Part shown: positions 13,701 through 23,100 of the stretch, piece by piece | How the letters are laid out: each line of letters begins with the position of its first letter | How positions within the stretch are numbered: the stretch's first letter is position 1 | Assembly: GCA_964019165.1 (NCBI GenBank) | Contig: OZ025278.1 | Coordinates: 12,460,286-12,524,285 of the forward strand | Direction: 5' to 3' | Length of the DNA stretch: 64,000 nucleotides | Source: Mastigias papua | Taxonomy: Eukaryota; Cnidaria; Scyphozoa; Rhizostomeae; Mastigiidae | Position numbers and translations under genes: made by a program | The notes under the pieces: model-generated | Database searches by the model: none | Told to the model about the DNA's origin: nothing | Seen by the model: only the letters and a program-made list of their open reading frames with translations

Positions 13701-13733
13701 GGAAAGGGCAGCTACAAGCCCATTAGAAGGTAA
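2..13733 (+). CDS. CAMSAP: CAMSAP/Patronin microtubule minus-end protein (5'-partial, 10 exons in window)
   Basis: Joined exons 2-4724, 6529-6749, 7228-8136, 9325-9434, 9639-9806, 9989-10101, 10447-10565, 11492-11587, 12418-12482 and 13529-13733 total 6,729 nt: 2,242 residues plus a TAA stop, with every junction GT-AG and in phase. The C-terminus (window residues about 2082-2213) is a complete CKK domain, recognisable from VYVKPAGKSNRQIIINAISY, HFFVLFRDGLKFRGLY, IYGLGPKVIVNRMIERLFK and a final QIHAKSLSIQVDGF strand. CKK is the CAMSAP-family domain that recognises the microtubule minus end. Residues about 1583-1648 match the CAMSAP CC1 helix (MLKMQLEEKRRHIEEEKRKM, then KLGQQAF), the spectrin-binding region in vertebrates. 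The frame is open at base 2 with no start, so the N-terminal calponin-homology domain of the family must lie upstream. Family assignment is firm; which paralog cannot be said. Confidence 0.95.
4725..6528 (+). other. CAMSAP intron with a hAT-like MITE and two G13 runs
   Basis: GT-AG intron of 1.8 kb. It contains the MITE at 4957-5263 and uninterrupted runs of 13 G at 6136-6148 and 6245-6257. I see no credible coding exon in the remainder. Confidence 0.85.
4957..5263. mobile_element. hAT-like MITE, 307 bp, in CAMSAP intron
   Basis: The left end reads CAGGGGTGTAGCC and the right end, reverse-complemented, reads CAGGCGTAAC. Subterminal G-runs are mirrored as GTATGGGGGGAGGTGTCA on the left and TTGGGGGGTATTGGGGCG on the right. 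Terminal CAGGG plus inverted subterminal repeats suggests a non-autonomous hAT element. The eight flanking bases on each side do not match, so no target-site duplication is visible and the ends are provisional. Confidence 0.5.
6529..6749 (+). CDS. CAMSAP: CAMSAP CC1 exon
   Basis: Acceptor ttttag|atgat completes a split Asp codon with the previous exon. Donor ttg|gtcagt leaves phase 0. It encodes the CC1 signature: a positively charged amphipathic helix followed by KLGQQAFWLAVG, then a charged helix. The conserved K/R-x-x-LG-x-x-AF ending is the strongest CAMSAP marker outside the CKK domain. Confidence 0.93.
7018..7111. repeat. 24-bp minisatellite, about 4 copies
   Basis: Imperfect tandem copies of a unit close to TATGATTAGACGACATAGAC plus CGGG lie in the short CAMSAP intron 6750-7227. 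Copies differ by a few substitutions and small indels. Confidence 0.75.
7228..8136 (+). CDS. CAMSAP: CAMSAP exon between CC1 and the C-terminal coiled coils
   Basis: Acceptor cttttag|gaggca and donor ctagag|gtaaat, both phase 0, 303 residues. It begins with a very basic stretch (EARRKKKPGLTFIPFSDAN, then TRPRRKRN) typical of the microtubule-binding linker after CC1. The rest is acidic, Ser/Asp-rich and low in hydrophobics, so probably disordered. A start at 7277 after tttcag would be out of phase with the previous exon, so 7228 was chosen. Open frame continues past 8136 to a stop at 8338-8340, an intron-retention tail that I exclude. Confidence 0.85.
8518..8740. mobile_element. Fold-back (inverted-repeat) element, about 95-bp arms
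   Basis: The left arm 8518-8612 and right arm 8644-8740 are near-perfect reverse complements. Both contain AGTTTAATTAGAAATAGAAT and a segment close to TCGCTGTACAT-CATACAGCAT. The spacer is about 31 bp. It lies in the CAMSAP intron 8137-9324. No transposase is encoded, so it fits a fold-back MITE or the product of an inverted duplication. Confidence 0.75.
8915..9300. repeat. Degenerate intronic tandem repeat, about 24-26 bp unit with about 126-bp higher order
   Basis: Repeated variants of TTATTTGGATGTTTGGT alternate with GGTAATTTAGGTG and GTAGCTTGGACG. The block beginning TTTGGTAATT at 8961 recurs at 9087, a 126-bp higher-order step. It occupies the end of the CAMSAP intron just before the 9325 exon and has no long open frame. 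Confidence 0.7.
9325..9434 (+). CDS. CAMSAP: CAMSAP coiled-coil exon
   Basis: Acceptor caatttag|actttg and donor agaaa|gtgagt. It is entered in phase 0 and leaves two bases of a Lys codon. It encodes TLTPEQQKKREKFIQHRIRR and a further Glu/Lys/Arg-rich helix, matching the charged coiled coils that precede the CKK domain in CAMSAPs. Confidence 0.9.
9639..9806 (+). CDS. CAMSAP: CAMSAP coiled-coil exon
   Basis: Acceptor acatag|acggg and donor caatg|gtaaat. It has one base of a split codon at the start and two at the end. The exon is a continuous Glu/Lys/Arg helix (REEKLKERKAAMEKKERDEQ and onward). It leads into the Ser/Gly linker of the next exon. Confidence 0.9.
9989..10101 (+). CDS. CAMSAP: CAMSAP linker exon before the CKK domain
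   Basis: Acceptor tttgtag|gtatgg and donor taacg|gtatgt. It encodes a Gly/Ser-rich linker ending LSSGHSTSTLTEYN. The pattern of a Ser-rich linker closing with TEY-x-GP is the usual entry to the CAMSAP CKK domain. Confidence 0.92.
10447..10565 (+). CDS. CAMSAP: CAMSAP CKK domain exon 1
   Basis: Acceptor caaag|gtcctcc completes a Gly codon. Donor ttacag|gtattt leaves phase 0. It encodes GPPVYVKPAGKSNRQIIINA followed by ISYCCLSGEVN, the first CKK segment, where the Lys/Ser-Asn-Arg and CCL-x-G-x-VN positions are family hallmarks. Confidence 0.96.
10735..11346 (+). mobile_element. tRNA-derived SINE-like sequence(s), interrupted by a MITE
   Basis: GGCAGTTCGAGGCCC near 10775 resembles a pol III B box. 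GAGTGCCCAAGTGGTTCATC near 11085 resembles a tRNA-like A box. The tail is (AAC)n at about 11319-11346, and a GGGACGTTAAACC segment at about 11216 is SINE-like. It may be one SINE or two abutting ones. The MITE at 10862-11023 splits it. All of it lies in the CAMSAP intron 10566-11491. Confidence 0.55.
10862..11023. mobile_element. hAT-like MITE, 162 bp, nested in a SINE
   Basis: The termini are CAGGGACGTAGGAA and, reverse-complemented, CAGGGTCGTAGGAA (13 of 14 identical). The 8 bp before (TGCCAGTT, 10854-10861) and after (TACCAGTT, 11024-11031) match at 7 of 8 positions, as expected for a hAT 8-bp target-site duplication. The interior has no open frame. Confidence 0.75.
11492..11587 (+). CDS. 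CAMSAP: CAMSAP CKK domain exon 2
   Basis: Acceptor cactctag|atgcta and donor gacgag|gtgaga, both phase 0. It encodes the CKK beta-strand core, HFFVLFRDGLKFRGLYAYSQ, which matches the family pattern of HF-x-(I/V)LFRD, two to four residues, then (F/Y)R-(A/G)-LY. Confidence 0.96.
11588..12417 (+). other. CAMSAP intron, no recognised feature
   Basis: GT-AG intron of 830 bp, AT-rich, with short TAA/AAT runs near 11760. Open frames on both strands between 12004 and 12332 show no motif I recognise. I see nothing further. Confidence 0.7.
12418..12482 (+). CDS. CAMSAP: CAMSAP CKK domain exon 3
   Basis: Acceptor aaatag|gcgcac, phase 0. Donor ttcaa|gtaagt leaves two bases. It encodes HKIYGLGPKVIVNRMIERLF, equivalent to the conserved KL-x-G-x-GPK-x-I-x-x-x-M segment of the CKK domain. 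Confidence 0.96.
13057..13470. mobile_element. SINE composite with opposed tRNA-like heads in CAMSAP intron
   Basis: On the plus strand, 13057-13130 reads like a tRNA head: GAGTGGTTAGAGCG (A box) and ATGGTTCGAGAC (B box). On the minus strand, 13470 back to 13385 has GTAGCTCAGTGGTTGAC (A box) and TAGTTCAGGCCC (B box-like). The two pol III heads face each other across about 250 bp, inside intron 12483-13528. This may be two SINEs inserted head to head. Confidence 0.6.
13529..13733 (+). CDS. CAMSAP: CAMSAP terminal exon: end of CKK domain and C-tail
   Basis: Acceptor tttctag|gtacag completes a Lys codon. TAA occupies 13731-13733. It encodes KYSSGAKAFSQIHAKSLSIQ, VDGFQIKKEFWQ and a basic Ser/Lys/Arg tail ending SYKPIRR. 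The last two CKK strands and the Trp near the end agree with the family. Confidence 0.95.
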
Positions 13734-14103
13734 TCTCGTTGTTTCAGAGTCTTATGTATATTAGTTCATCCTTTGTTTCTTCTGTACAGTATTTACATTT
13801 TTCACATAAACCAATTGGCACGAAAGCCCTCCTTTAATGTTGTCCCAGATATGTTCAGTTTTTTCAAATTTGCTAATATGTTTATGGCCGTTGCCTGTCT
13901 ACTGCTGGCCAGCGCATTCTTTCGAAAATTATGCTTTAATTTCAAAAGTATAACTGTACAGACCCTAGTAGCACAGATTGTGACCAAATTACATTATGTT
14001 TTCCTCAGACTACCATTCCCTTTTGCCAGAAGTGTTCCATCTATCCTTCTGAAGTATAAGATCTCACGTAATATTACATATTCGTTCCCTATCATTGGTG
14101 ATT
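13734..14103 (+). other. CAMSAP 3' flank before the satellite
   Basis: These 370 bp between the CAMSAP stop and the first satellite unit must hold any 3'UTR that does not enter the array. I see no AATAAA in it. A 110-residue open frame (13773-14105) has no recognisable feature and is probably chance. Confidence 0.6.
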
Positions 14104-17100
14104 GAAAAGTGATGAAAATGAGCGATTTTTGGCCAAAAAGTAAGGCTATAGCCTTGGTATTTTGCTCAAAAATGACCAAATTTGAAATTGATTGATTTTG
14201 ATTGAACATTGAAAAGTGATGAAAATGAGCGATTTTTGGCCAAAAAGTAAGGCTATAGCCTTGGTATTTTGCTCAAAAATGACCAAATTTGAAATTGATT
14301 GATTTTGATTGAACATTGAAAAGTGATGAAAATGAGCGATTTTTGGCCAAAAAGTAAGGCTATAGCCTTAGTATTTTGCTCAAAAATGACCAAATTTGAA
14401 ATTGATTGATTTTGATTGAACATTGAAAAGTGATGAAAATGAGCGATTTTTGGCCAAAAAGTAAGGCTATAGCCTTGGTATTTTGCTCAAAAATGACCAA
14501 ATTTGAAATTGATTGATTTTGATTGAACATTGAAAAGTGATGAAAATGAGCGATTTTTGGCCAAAAAGTAAGGCTATAGCCTTGGTATTTTGCTCAAAAA
14601 TGACCAAATTTGAAATTGATTGATTTTGATTGAACATTGAAAAGTGATGAAAATGAGCGATTTTTGGCCAAAAAGTAAGGCTATAGCCTTGGTATTTTGC
14701 TCAAAAATGACCAAATTTGAAATTGATTGATTTTGATTGAACATTGAAAAGTGATGAAAATGAGCGATTTTTGGCCAAAAAGTAAGGCTATAGCCTTGGT
14801 ATTTTGCTCAAAAATGACCAAATTTGAAATTGATTGATTTTGATTGAACATTGAAAAGTGATGAAAATGAGCGATTTTTGGCCAAAAAGTAAGGCTATAG
14901 CCTTGGTATTTTGCTCAAAAATGACCAAATTTGAAATTGATTGATTTTGATTGAACATTGAAAAGTGATGAAACTGAGCGATTTTTGGCCAAAAAGTAAG
15001 GCTATAGCCTTGGTATTTTGCTCAAAAATGACCAAATTTGAAATTGATTGATTTTGATTGAACATTGAAAAGTGATGAAAATGAGCGATTTTTGGCCAAA
15101 AAGTAAGGCTATAGCCTTGGTATTTTGCTCAAAAATGACCAAATTTGAAATTGATTGATTTTGATTGAACATTGAAAAGTGATGAAAATGAGCGATTTTT
15201 GGCCAAAAAGTAAGGCTATAGCCTTAGTATTTTGCTCAAAAATGACCAAATTTGAAATTGATTGATTTTGATTGAACATTGAAAAGTGATGAAAATGAGC
15301 GATTTTTGGCCAAAAAGTAAGGCTATCGTCTTGGTATTTTGCTCAAAAATGACCAAATTTGAAATTGATTGATTTTGATTGAACATTGAAAAGTGATGAA
15401 AATGAGCGATGTTTGGCCAAAAAGTAAGGCTATAGCCTTGGTATTTTGCTCAAAAATGACCAAATTTGAAATTGATTGATTTTGATTGAACATTGAAAAG
15501 TGATGAAAATGAGCGATTTTTGGCCAAAAAGTAAGGCTATAGCCTTGGTATTTTGCTCAAAAATGACCAAATTTGAAATTGATTGATTTTGATTGAACAT
15601 TGAAAAGTGATGAAAATGAGCGATTTTTGGCCAAAAAGTAAGGCTATCGTCTTGGTATTTTGCTCAAAAATGACCAAATTTGAAATTGATTGATTTTGAT
15701 TGAACATTGAAAAGTGATGAAAATGAGCGATTTTTGGCCAAAAAGTAAGGCTATAGCCTTGGTATTTTGCTCAAAAATGACCAAATTTGAAATTGATTGA
15801 TTTTGATTGAACATTGAAAAGTGATGAAAATGAGCGATTTTTGGCCAAAAGGTAAGGCTATAGCCTTGGTATTTTGCTCAAAAATGACCTAATTTGAAAT
15901 TGATTGATTTTGATTGAACATTGAAAAGTGATGAAAATGAGCGATTTTTGGCCAAAAAGTAAGGCTATAGCCTTGGTATTTTGCTCAAAAATGACCAAAT
16001 TTGAAATTGATTGATTTTGATTGAACATTGAAAAGTGATGAAAATGAGCGATTTTTGGCCAAAAAGTAAGGCTATAGCCTTGGTATTTTGCTCAAAAATG
16101 ACCAAATTTGAAATTGATTGATTTTGATTGAACATTGAAAAGTGATGAAAATGAGCGATTTTTGGCCAAAAAGTAAGGCTATAGCCTTGGTATTTTGCTC
16201 AAAAATGACCAAATTTGAAATTGATTGATTTTGATTGAACATTGAAAAGTGATGAAACTGAGCGATTTTTGGCCAAAAAGTAAGGCTATAGCCTTGGTAT
16301 TTTGCTCAAAAATGACCAAATTTGAAATTGATTGATTTTGATTGAACATTGAAAAGTGATGAAAATGAGCGATTTTTGGCCAAAAAGTAAGGCTATAGCC
16401 TTGGTATTTTGCTCAAAAATGACCAAATTTGAAATTGATTGATTTTGATTGAACATTGAAAAGTGATGAAAATGAGCGATTTTTGGCCAAAAAGTAAGGC
16501 TATAGCCTTGGTATTTTGCTCAAAAATGACCAAATTTGAAATTGATTGATTTTGATTGAACATTGAAAAGTGATGAAAATGAGCGATTTTTGGCCAAAAA
16601 GTAAGGCTATAGCCTTGGTATTTTGCTCAAAAATGACCAAATTTGAAATTGATTGATTTTGATTGAACATTGAAAAGTGATGAAAATGAGCGATTTTTGG
16701 CCAAAAAGTAAGGCTATAGCCTTGGTATTTTGCTCAAAAATGACCAAATTTGAAATTGATTGATTTTGATTGAACATTGAAAAGTGATGAAAATGAGCGA
16801 TTTTTGGCCAAAAAGTAAGGCTATAGCCTTGGTATTTTGCTCAAAAATGACCATATTTGAAATTGATTGATTTTGATTGAACATTGAAAAGTGATGAAAA
16901 TGAGCGATTTTTGGCCAAAACGTAAGGCTATAGCCTTGGTATTTTGCTCAAAAATGACCAAATTTGAAATTGATTGATTTTGATTGAACATTGAAAAGTG
17001 ATGAAAATGAGCGATTTTTGGCCAAAAAGTAAGGCTATAGCCTTGGTATTTTGCTCAAAAATGACCAAATTTGAAATTGATTGATTTTGATTGAACATTG

Positions 17101-20100
17101 AAAAGTGATGAAAATGAGCGATTTTTGGCCAAAAAGTAAGGCTATAGCCTTGGTATTTTGCTCAAAAATGACCAAATTTGAAATTGATTGATTTTGATTG
17201 AACATTGAAAAGTGATGAAAATGAGCGATTTTTGGCCAAAAAGTAAGGCTATAGCCTTGGTATTTTGCTCAAAAATGACCAAATTTGAAATTGATTGATT
17301 TTGATTGAACATTGAAAAGTGATGAAAATGAGCGATTTTTGGCCAAAAAGTAAGGCTATAGCCTTGGTATTTTGCTCAAAAATGACCAAATTTGAAATTG
17401 ATTGATTTTGATTGAACATTGAAAAGTGATGAAAATGAGCGATTTTTGGCCAAAAAGTAAGGCTATAGCCTTGGTATTTTGCTCAAAAATGACCAAATTT
17501 GAAATTGATTGATTTTGATTGAACATTGAAAAGTGATGAAAATGAGCGATTTTTGGCCAAAAAGTAAGGCTATAGCCTTGGTATTTTGCTCAAAAATGAC
17601 CAAATTTGAAATTGATTGATTTTGATTGAACATTGAAAAGTGATGAAAATGAGCGATTTTTGGCCAAAAAGTAAGGCTATAGCCTTGGTATTTTGCTCAA
17701 AATGACCAAATTTGAAATTGATTGATTTTGATTGAACATTGAAAAGTGATGAAAATGAGCGATTTTGGCCAAAAAGTAAGGCTATAGCCTTGGTATTTTG
17801 CTCAAAAATGACCAAATTTGAAATTGATTGATTTTGATTGAACATTGAAAAGTGATGAAAATGAGCGATTTTTGGCCAAAAAGTAAGGCTATAGCCTTGG
17901 TATTTTGCTCAAAAATGACCAAATTTGAAATTGATTGATTTTGATTGAACATTGAAAAGTGATGAAAATGAGCGATTTTTGGCCAAAAAGTAAGGCTATA
18001 GCCTTGGTATTTTGCTCAAAAATGACCAAATTTGAAATTGATTGATTTTGATTGAACATTGAAAAGTGATGAAAATGAGCGATTTTTGGCCAAAAAGTAA
18101 GGCTATAGCCTTGGTATTTTGCTCAAAAATGACCAAATTTGAAATTGATTGATTTTGATTGAACATTGAAAAGTGATGAAAATGAGCGATTTTTGGCCAA
18201 AAAGTAAGGCTATAGCCTTGGTATTTTGCTCAAAAATGACCAAATTTGAAATTGATTGATTTTGATTGAACATTGAAAAGTGATGAAAATGAGCGATTTT
18301 TTGGCCAAAAAGTAAGGCTATAGCCTTGGTATTTTGCTCAAAAATGACCAAATTTGAAATTGATTGATTTTGATTGAACATTGAAAAGTGATGAAAATGA
18401 GCGATTTTTGGCCAAAAAGTAAGGCTATAGCCTTGGTATTTGCTCAAAAATGACCAAATTTGAAATTGATTGATTTTGATTGAACATTGAAAAGTGATGA
18501 AAATGAGCGATTTTTGGCCAAAAAGTAAGGCTATAGCCTTGGTATTTTGCTCAAAAATGACCAAATTTGAAATTGATTGATTTTGATTGAACATTGAAAA
18601 GTGATGAAAATGAGCGATTTTTGGCCAAAAAGTAAGGCTATAGCCTTGGTATTTTGCTCAAAAATGACCAAATTTGAAATTGATTGATTTTGATTGAACA
18701 TTGAAAAGTGATGAAAATGAGCGATTTTGGCCAAAAAGTAAGGCTATAGCCTTGGTATTTTGCTCAAAAATGACCAAAATTTGAAATTGATTGATTTTGA
18801 TTGAACATTGAAAAGTGATGAAAATGAGCGATTTTTGGCCAAAAAGTAAGGCTATAGCCTTGGTATTTTGCTCAAAAATGACCAAATTTGAAATTGATTG
18901 ATTTTGATTGAACATTGAAAAGTGATGAAAATGAGCGATTTTTGGCCAAAAAGTAAGGCTATAGCCTTGGTATTTTGCTCAAAAATGACCAAATTTGAAA
19001 TTGATTGATTTTGATTGAACATTGAAAAGTGATGAAAATGAGCGATTTTTGGCCAAAAGTAAGGCTATAGCCTTGGTATTTTGCTCAAAAATGACCAAAT
19101 TTGAAATTGATTGATTTTGATTGAACATTGAAAAGTGATGAAAATGAGCGATTTTTGGCCAAAAAGTAAGGCTATAGCCTTGGTATTTTGCTCAAAAATG
19201 ACCAAATTTGAAATTGATTGATTTTGATTGAACATTGAAAAGTGATGAAAATGAGCGATTTTTGCCAAAAAGTAAGGCTATAGCCTTGGTATTTTGCTCA
19301 AAAATGACCAAATTTGAAATTGATTGATTTTGATTGAACATTGAAAAGTGATGAAAATGAGCGATTTTTGGCCAAAAAGTAAGGCTATAGCCTTGGTATT
19401 TTGCTCAAAAATGACCAAATTTGAAATTGATTGATTTTGATTGAACATTGAAAAGTGATGAAAATGAGCGATTTTTGGCCAAAAAGTAAGGCTATAGCCT
19501 TGGTATGTTGCTCAAAAATGACCAAATTTGAAATTGATTGATTTTGATTGAACATTGAAAAGTGATGAAAATGAGCGATTTTGGCCAAAAAGTAAGGCTA
19601 TAGCCTTGGTATTTTGCTCAAAAATGACCAAATTTGAAATTGATTGATTTTGATTGAACATTGAAAAGTGATGAAAATGAGCGATTTTTGGCCAAAAAGT
19701 AAGGCTATAGCCTTGGTATTTTGCTCAAAAATGACCAAATTTGAAATTGATTGATTTTGATTGAACATTGAAAAGTGATGAAAATGAGCGATTTTTGGCC
19801 AAAAAGTAAGGCTATAGCCTTGGTATTTTGCTCAAAAATGACCAAATTTGAAATTGATTGATTTTGATTGAACATTGAAAAGTGATGAAAATGAGCGATT
19901 TTTGGCCAAAAAGTAAGGCTATAGCCTTGGTATTTTGCTCAAAAATGACCAAATTTGAAATTGATTGATTTTGATTGAACATTGAAAAGTGATGAAAATG
20001 AGCGATTTTTGGCCAAAAAGTAAGGCTATAGCCTTGGTATTTTGCTCAAAAATGACCAAATTTGAAATTGATTGATTTTGATTGAACATTGAAAAGTGAT

Positions 20101-23100
20101 GAAAATGAGCGATTTTTGGCCAAAAAGTAAGGCTATAGCCTTGGTATTTTGCTCAAAAATGACCAAATTTGAAATTGATTGATTTTGATTGAACATTGAA
20201 AAGTGATGAAAATGAGCGATTTTTGGCCAAAAAGTAAGGCTATAGCCTTGGTATTTTGCTCAAAAATGACCAAATTTGAAATTGATTGATTTTGATTGAA
20301 CATTGAAAAGTGATGAAAATGAGCGATTTTTGGCCAAAAAGTAAGGCTATAGCCTTGGTATTTTGCTCAAAAATGACCAAATTTGAAATTGATTGATTTT
20401 GATTGAACATTGAAAAGTGATGAAAATGAGCGATTTTTGGCCAAAAAGTAAGGCTATAGCCTTGGTATTTTGCTCAAAAATGACCAAATTTGAAATTGAT
20501 TGATTTTGATTGAACATTGAAAAGTGATGAAAATGAGCGATTTTTGGCCAAAAAGTAAGGCTATAGCCTTGGTATTTTGCTCAAAAATGACCAAATTTGA
20601 AATTGATTGATTTTGATTGAACATTGAAAAGTGATGAAAATGAGCGATTTTTGGCCAAAAAGTAAGGCTATAGCCTTGGTATTTTGCTCAAAAATGACCA
20701 AATTTGAAATTGATTGATTTTGATTGAACATTGAAAAGTGATGAAAATGAGCGATTTTGGCCAAAAAGTAAGGCTATAGCCTTGGTATTTTGCTCAAAAA
20801 TGACCAAATTTGAAATTGATTGATTTTGATTGAACATTGAAAAGTGATGAAAATGAGCGATTTTTGGCCAAAAAGTAAGGCTATAGCCTTGGTATTTTGC
20901 TCAAAAATGACCAAATTTGAAATTGATTGATTTTGATTGAACATTGAAAAGTGATGAAAATGAGCGATTTTTGGCCAAAAAGTAAGGCTATAGCCTTGGT
21001 ATTTTGCTCAAAAATGACCAAATTTGAAATTGATTGATTTTGATTGAACATTGAAAAGTGATGAAAATGAGCGATTTTTGGCCAAAAAGTAAGGCTATAG
21101 CCTTGGTATTTTGCTCAAAAATGACCAAATTTGAAATTGATTGATTTTGATTGAACATTGAAAAGTGATGAAAATGAGCGATTTTTGGCCAAAAAGTAAG
21201 GCTATAGCCTTGGTATTTTGCTCAAAAATGACCAAATTTGAAATTGATTGATTTTGATTGAACATTGAAAAGTGATGAAAATGAGCGATTTTTGGCCAAA
21301 AAGTAAGGCTATAGCCTTGGTATTTTGCTCAAAAATGACCAAATTTGAAATTGATTGATTTTGATTGAACATTGAAAAGTGATGAAAATGAGCGATTTTT
21401 GGCCAAAAAGTAAGGCTATAGCCTTGGTATTTTGCTCAAAAATGACCAAATTTGAAATTGATTGATTTTGATTGAACATTGAAAAGTGATGAAAATGAGC
21501 GATTTTTGGCCAAAAAGTAAGGCTATAGCCTTGGTATTTTGCTCAAAAATGACCAAATTTGAAATTGATTGATTTTGATTGAACATTGAAAAGTGATGAA
21601 AATGAGCGATTTTTGGCCAAAAAGTAAGGCTATAGCCTTGGTATTTTGCTCAAAAATGACCAAATTTGAAATTGATTGATTTTGATTGAACATTGAAAAG
21701 TGATGAAAATGAGCGATTTTTGGCCAAAAAGTAAGGCTATAGCCTTGGTATTTTGCTCAAAAATGACCAAATTTGAAATTGATTGATTTTGATTGAACAT
21801 TGAAAAGTGATGAAAATGAGCGATTTTTGGCCAAAAAGTAAGGCTATAGCCTTGGTATTTTGCTCAAAAATGACCAAATTTGAAATTGATTGATTTTGAT
21901 TGAACATTGAAAAGTGATGAAAATGAGCGATTTTTGGCCAAAAAGTAAGGCTATAGCCTTGGTATTTTGCTCAAAAATGACCAAATTTGAAATTGATTGA
22001 TTTTGATTGAACATTGAAAAGTGATGAAAATGAGCGATTTTTGGCCAAAAAGTAAGGCTATAGCCTTGGTATTTTGCTCAAAAATGACCAAATTTGAAAT
22101 TGATTGATTTTGATTGAACATTGAAAAGTGATGAAAATGAGCGATTTTTGGCCAAAAAGTAAGGCTATAGCCTTGGTATTTTGCTCAAAAATGACCAAAT
22201 TTGAAATTGATTGATTTTGATTGAACATTGAAAAGTGATGAAAATGAGCGATTTTTGGCCAAAAAGTAAGGCTATAGCCTTGGTATTTTGCTCAAAAATG
22301 ACCAAATTTGAAATTGATTGATTTTGATTGAACATTGAAAAGTGATGAAAATGAGCGATTTTTGGCCAAAAAGTAAGGCTATAGCCTTGGTATTTTGCTC
22401 AAAAATGACCAAATTTGAAATTGATTGATTTTGATTGAACATTGAAAAGTGATGAAAATGAGCGATTTTTGGCCAAAAAGTAAGGCTATAGCCTTGGTAT
22501 TTTGCTCAAAAATGACCAAATTTGAAATTGATTGATTTTGATTGAACATTGAAAAGTGATGAAAATGAGCGATTTTTGGCCAAAAAGTAAGGCTATAGCC
22601 TTGGTATTTTGCTCAAAAATGACCAAATTTGAAATTGATTGATTTTGATTGAACATTGAAAAGTGATGAAAATGAGCGATTTTTGGCCAAAAAGTAAGGC
22701 TATAGCCTTGGTATTTTGCTCAAAAATGACCAAATTTGAAATTGATTGATTTTGATTGAACATTGAAAAGTGATGAAAATGAGCGATTTTTGGCCAAAAA
22801 GTAAGGCTATAGCCTTGGTATTTTGCTCAAAAATGACCAAATTTGAAATTGATTGATTTTGATTGAACATTGAAAAGTGATGAAAATGAGCGATTTTTGG
22901 CCAAAAAGTAAGGCTATAGCCTTGGTATTTTGCTCAAAAATGACCAAATTTGAAATTGATTGATTTTGATTGAACATTGAAAAGTGATGAAAATGAGCGA
23001 TTTTTGGCCAAAAAGTAAGGCTATAGCCTTGGTATTTTGCTCAAAAATGACCAAATTTGAAATTGATTGATTTTGATTGAACATTGAAAAGTGATGAAAA

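Noticed and set aside
13773..14105. 110-residue frame after the CAMSAP stop, with hydrophobic stretches
   Set aside because: AT-rich chance frame running into the satellite. Hydrophobicity follows from T-rich codons.
17570..20764. Minus-strand open frames of 67-163 residues starting MFNQNQSISN or MAKIAHFHHF
   Set aside because: They are translations of the 107-bp satellite. The unit length is not a multiple of 3, stops recur every few units, and the longest frames exist only where one-base indels occur.
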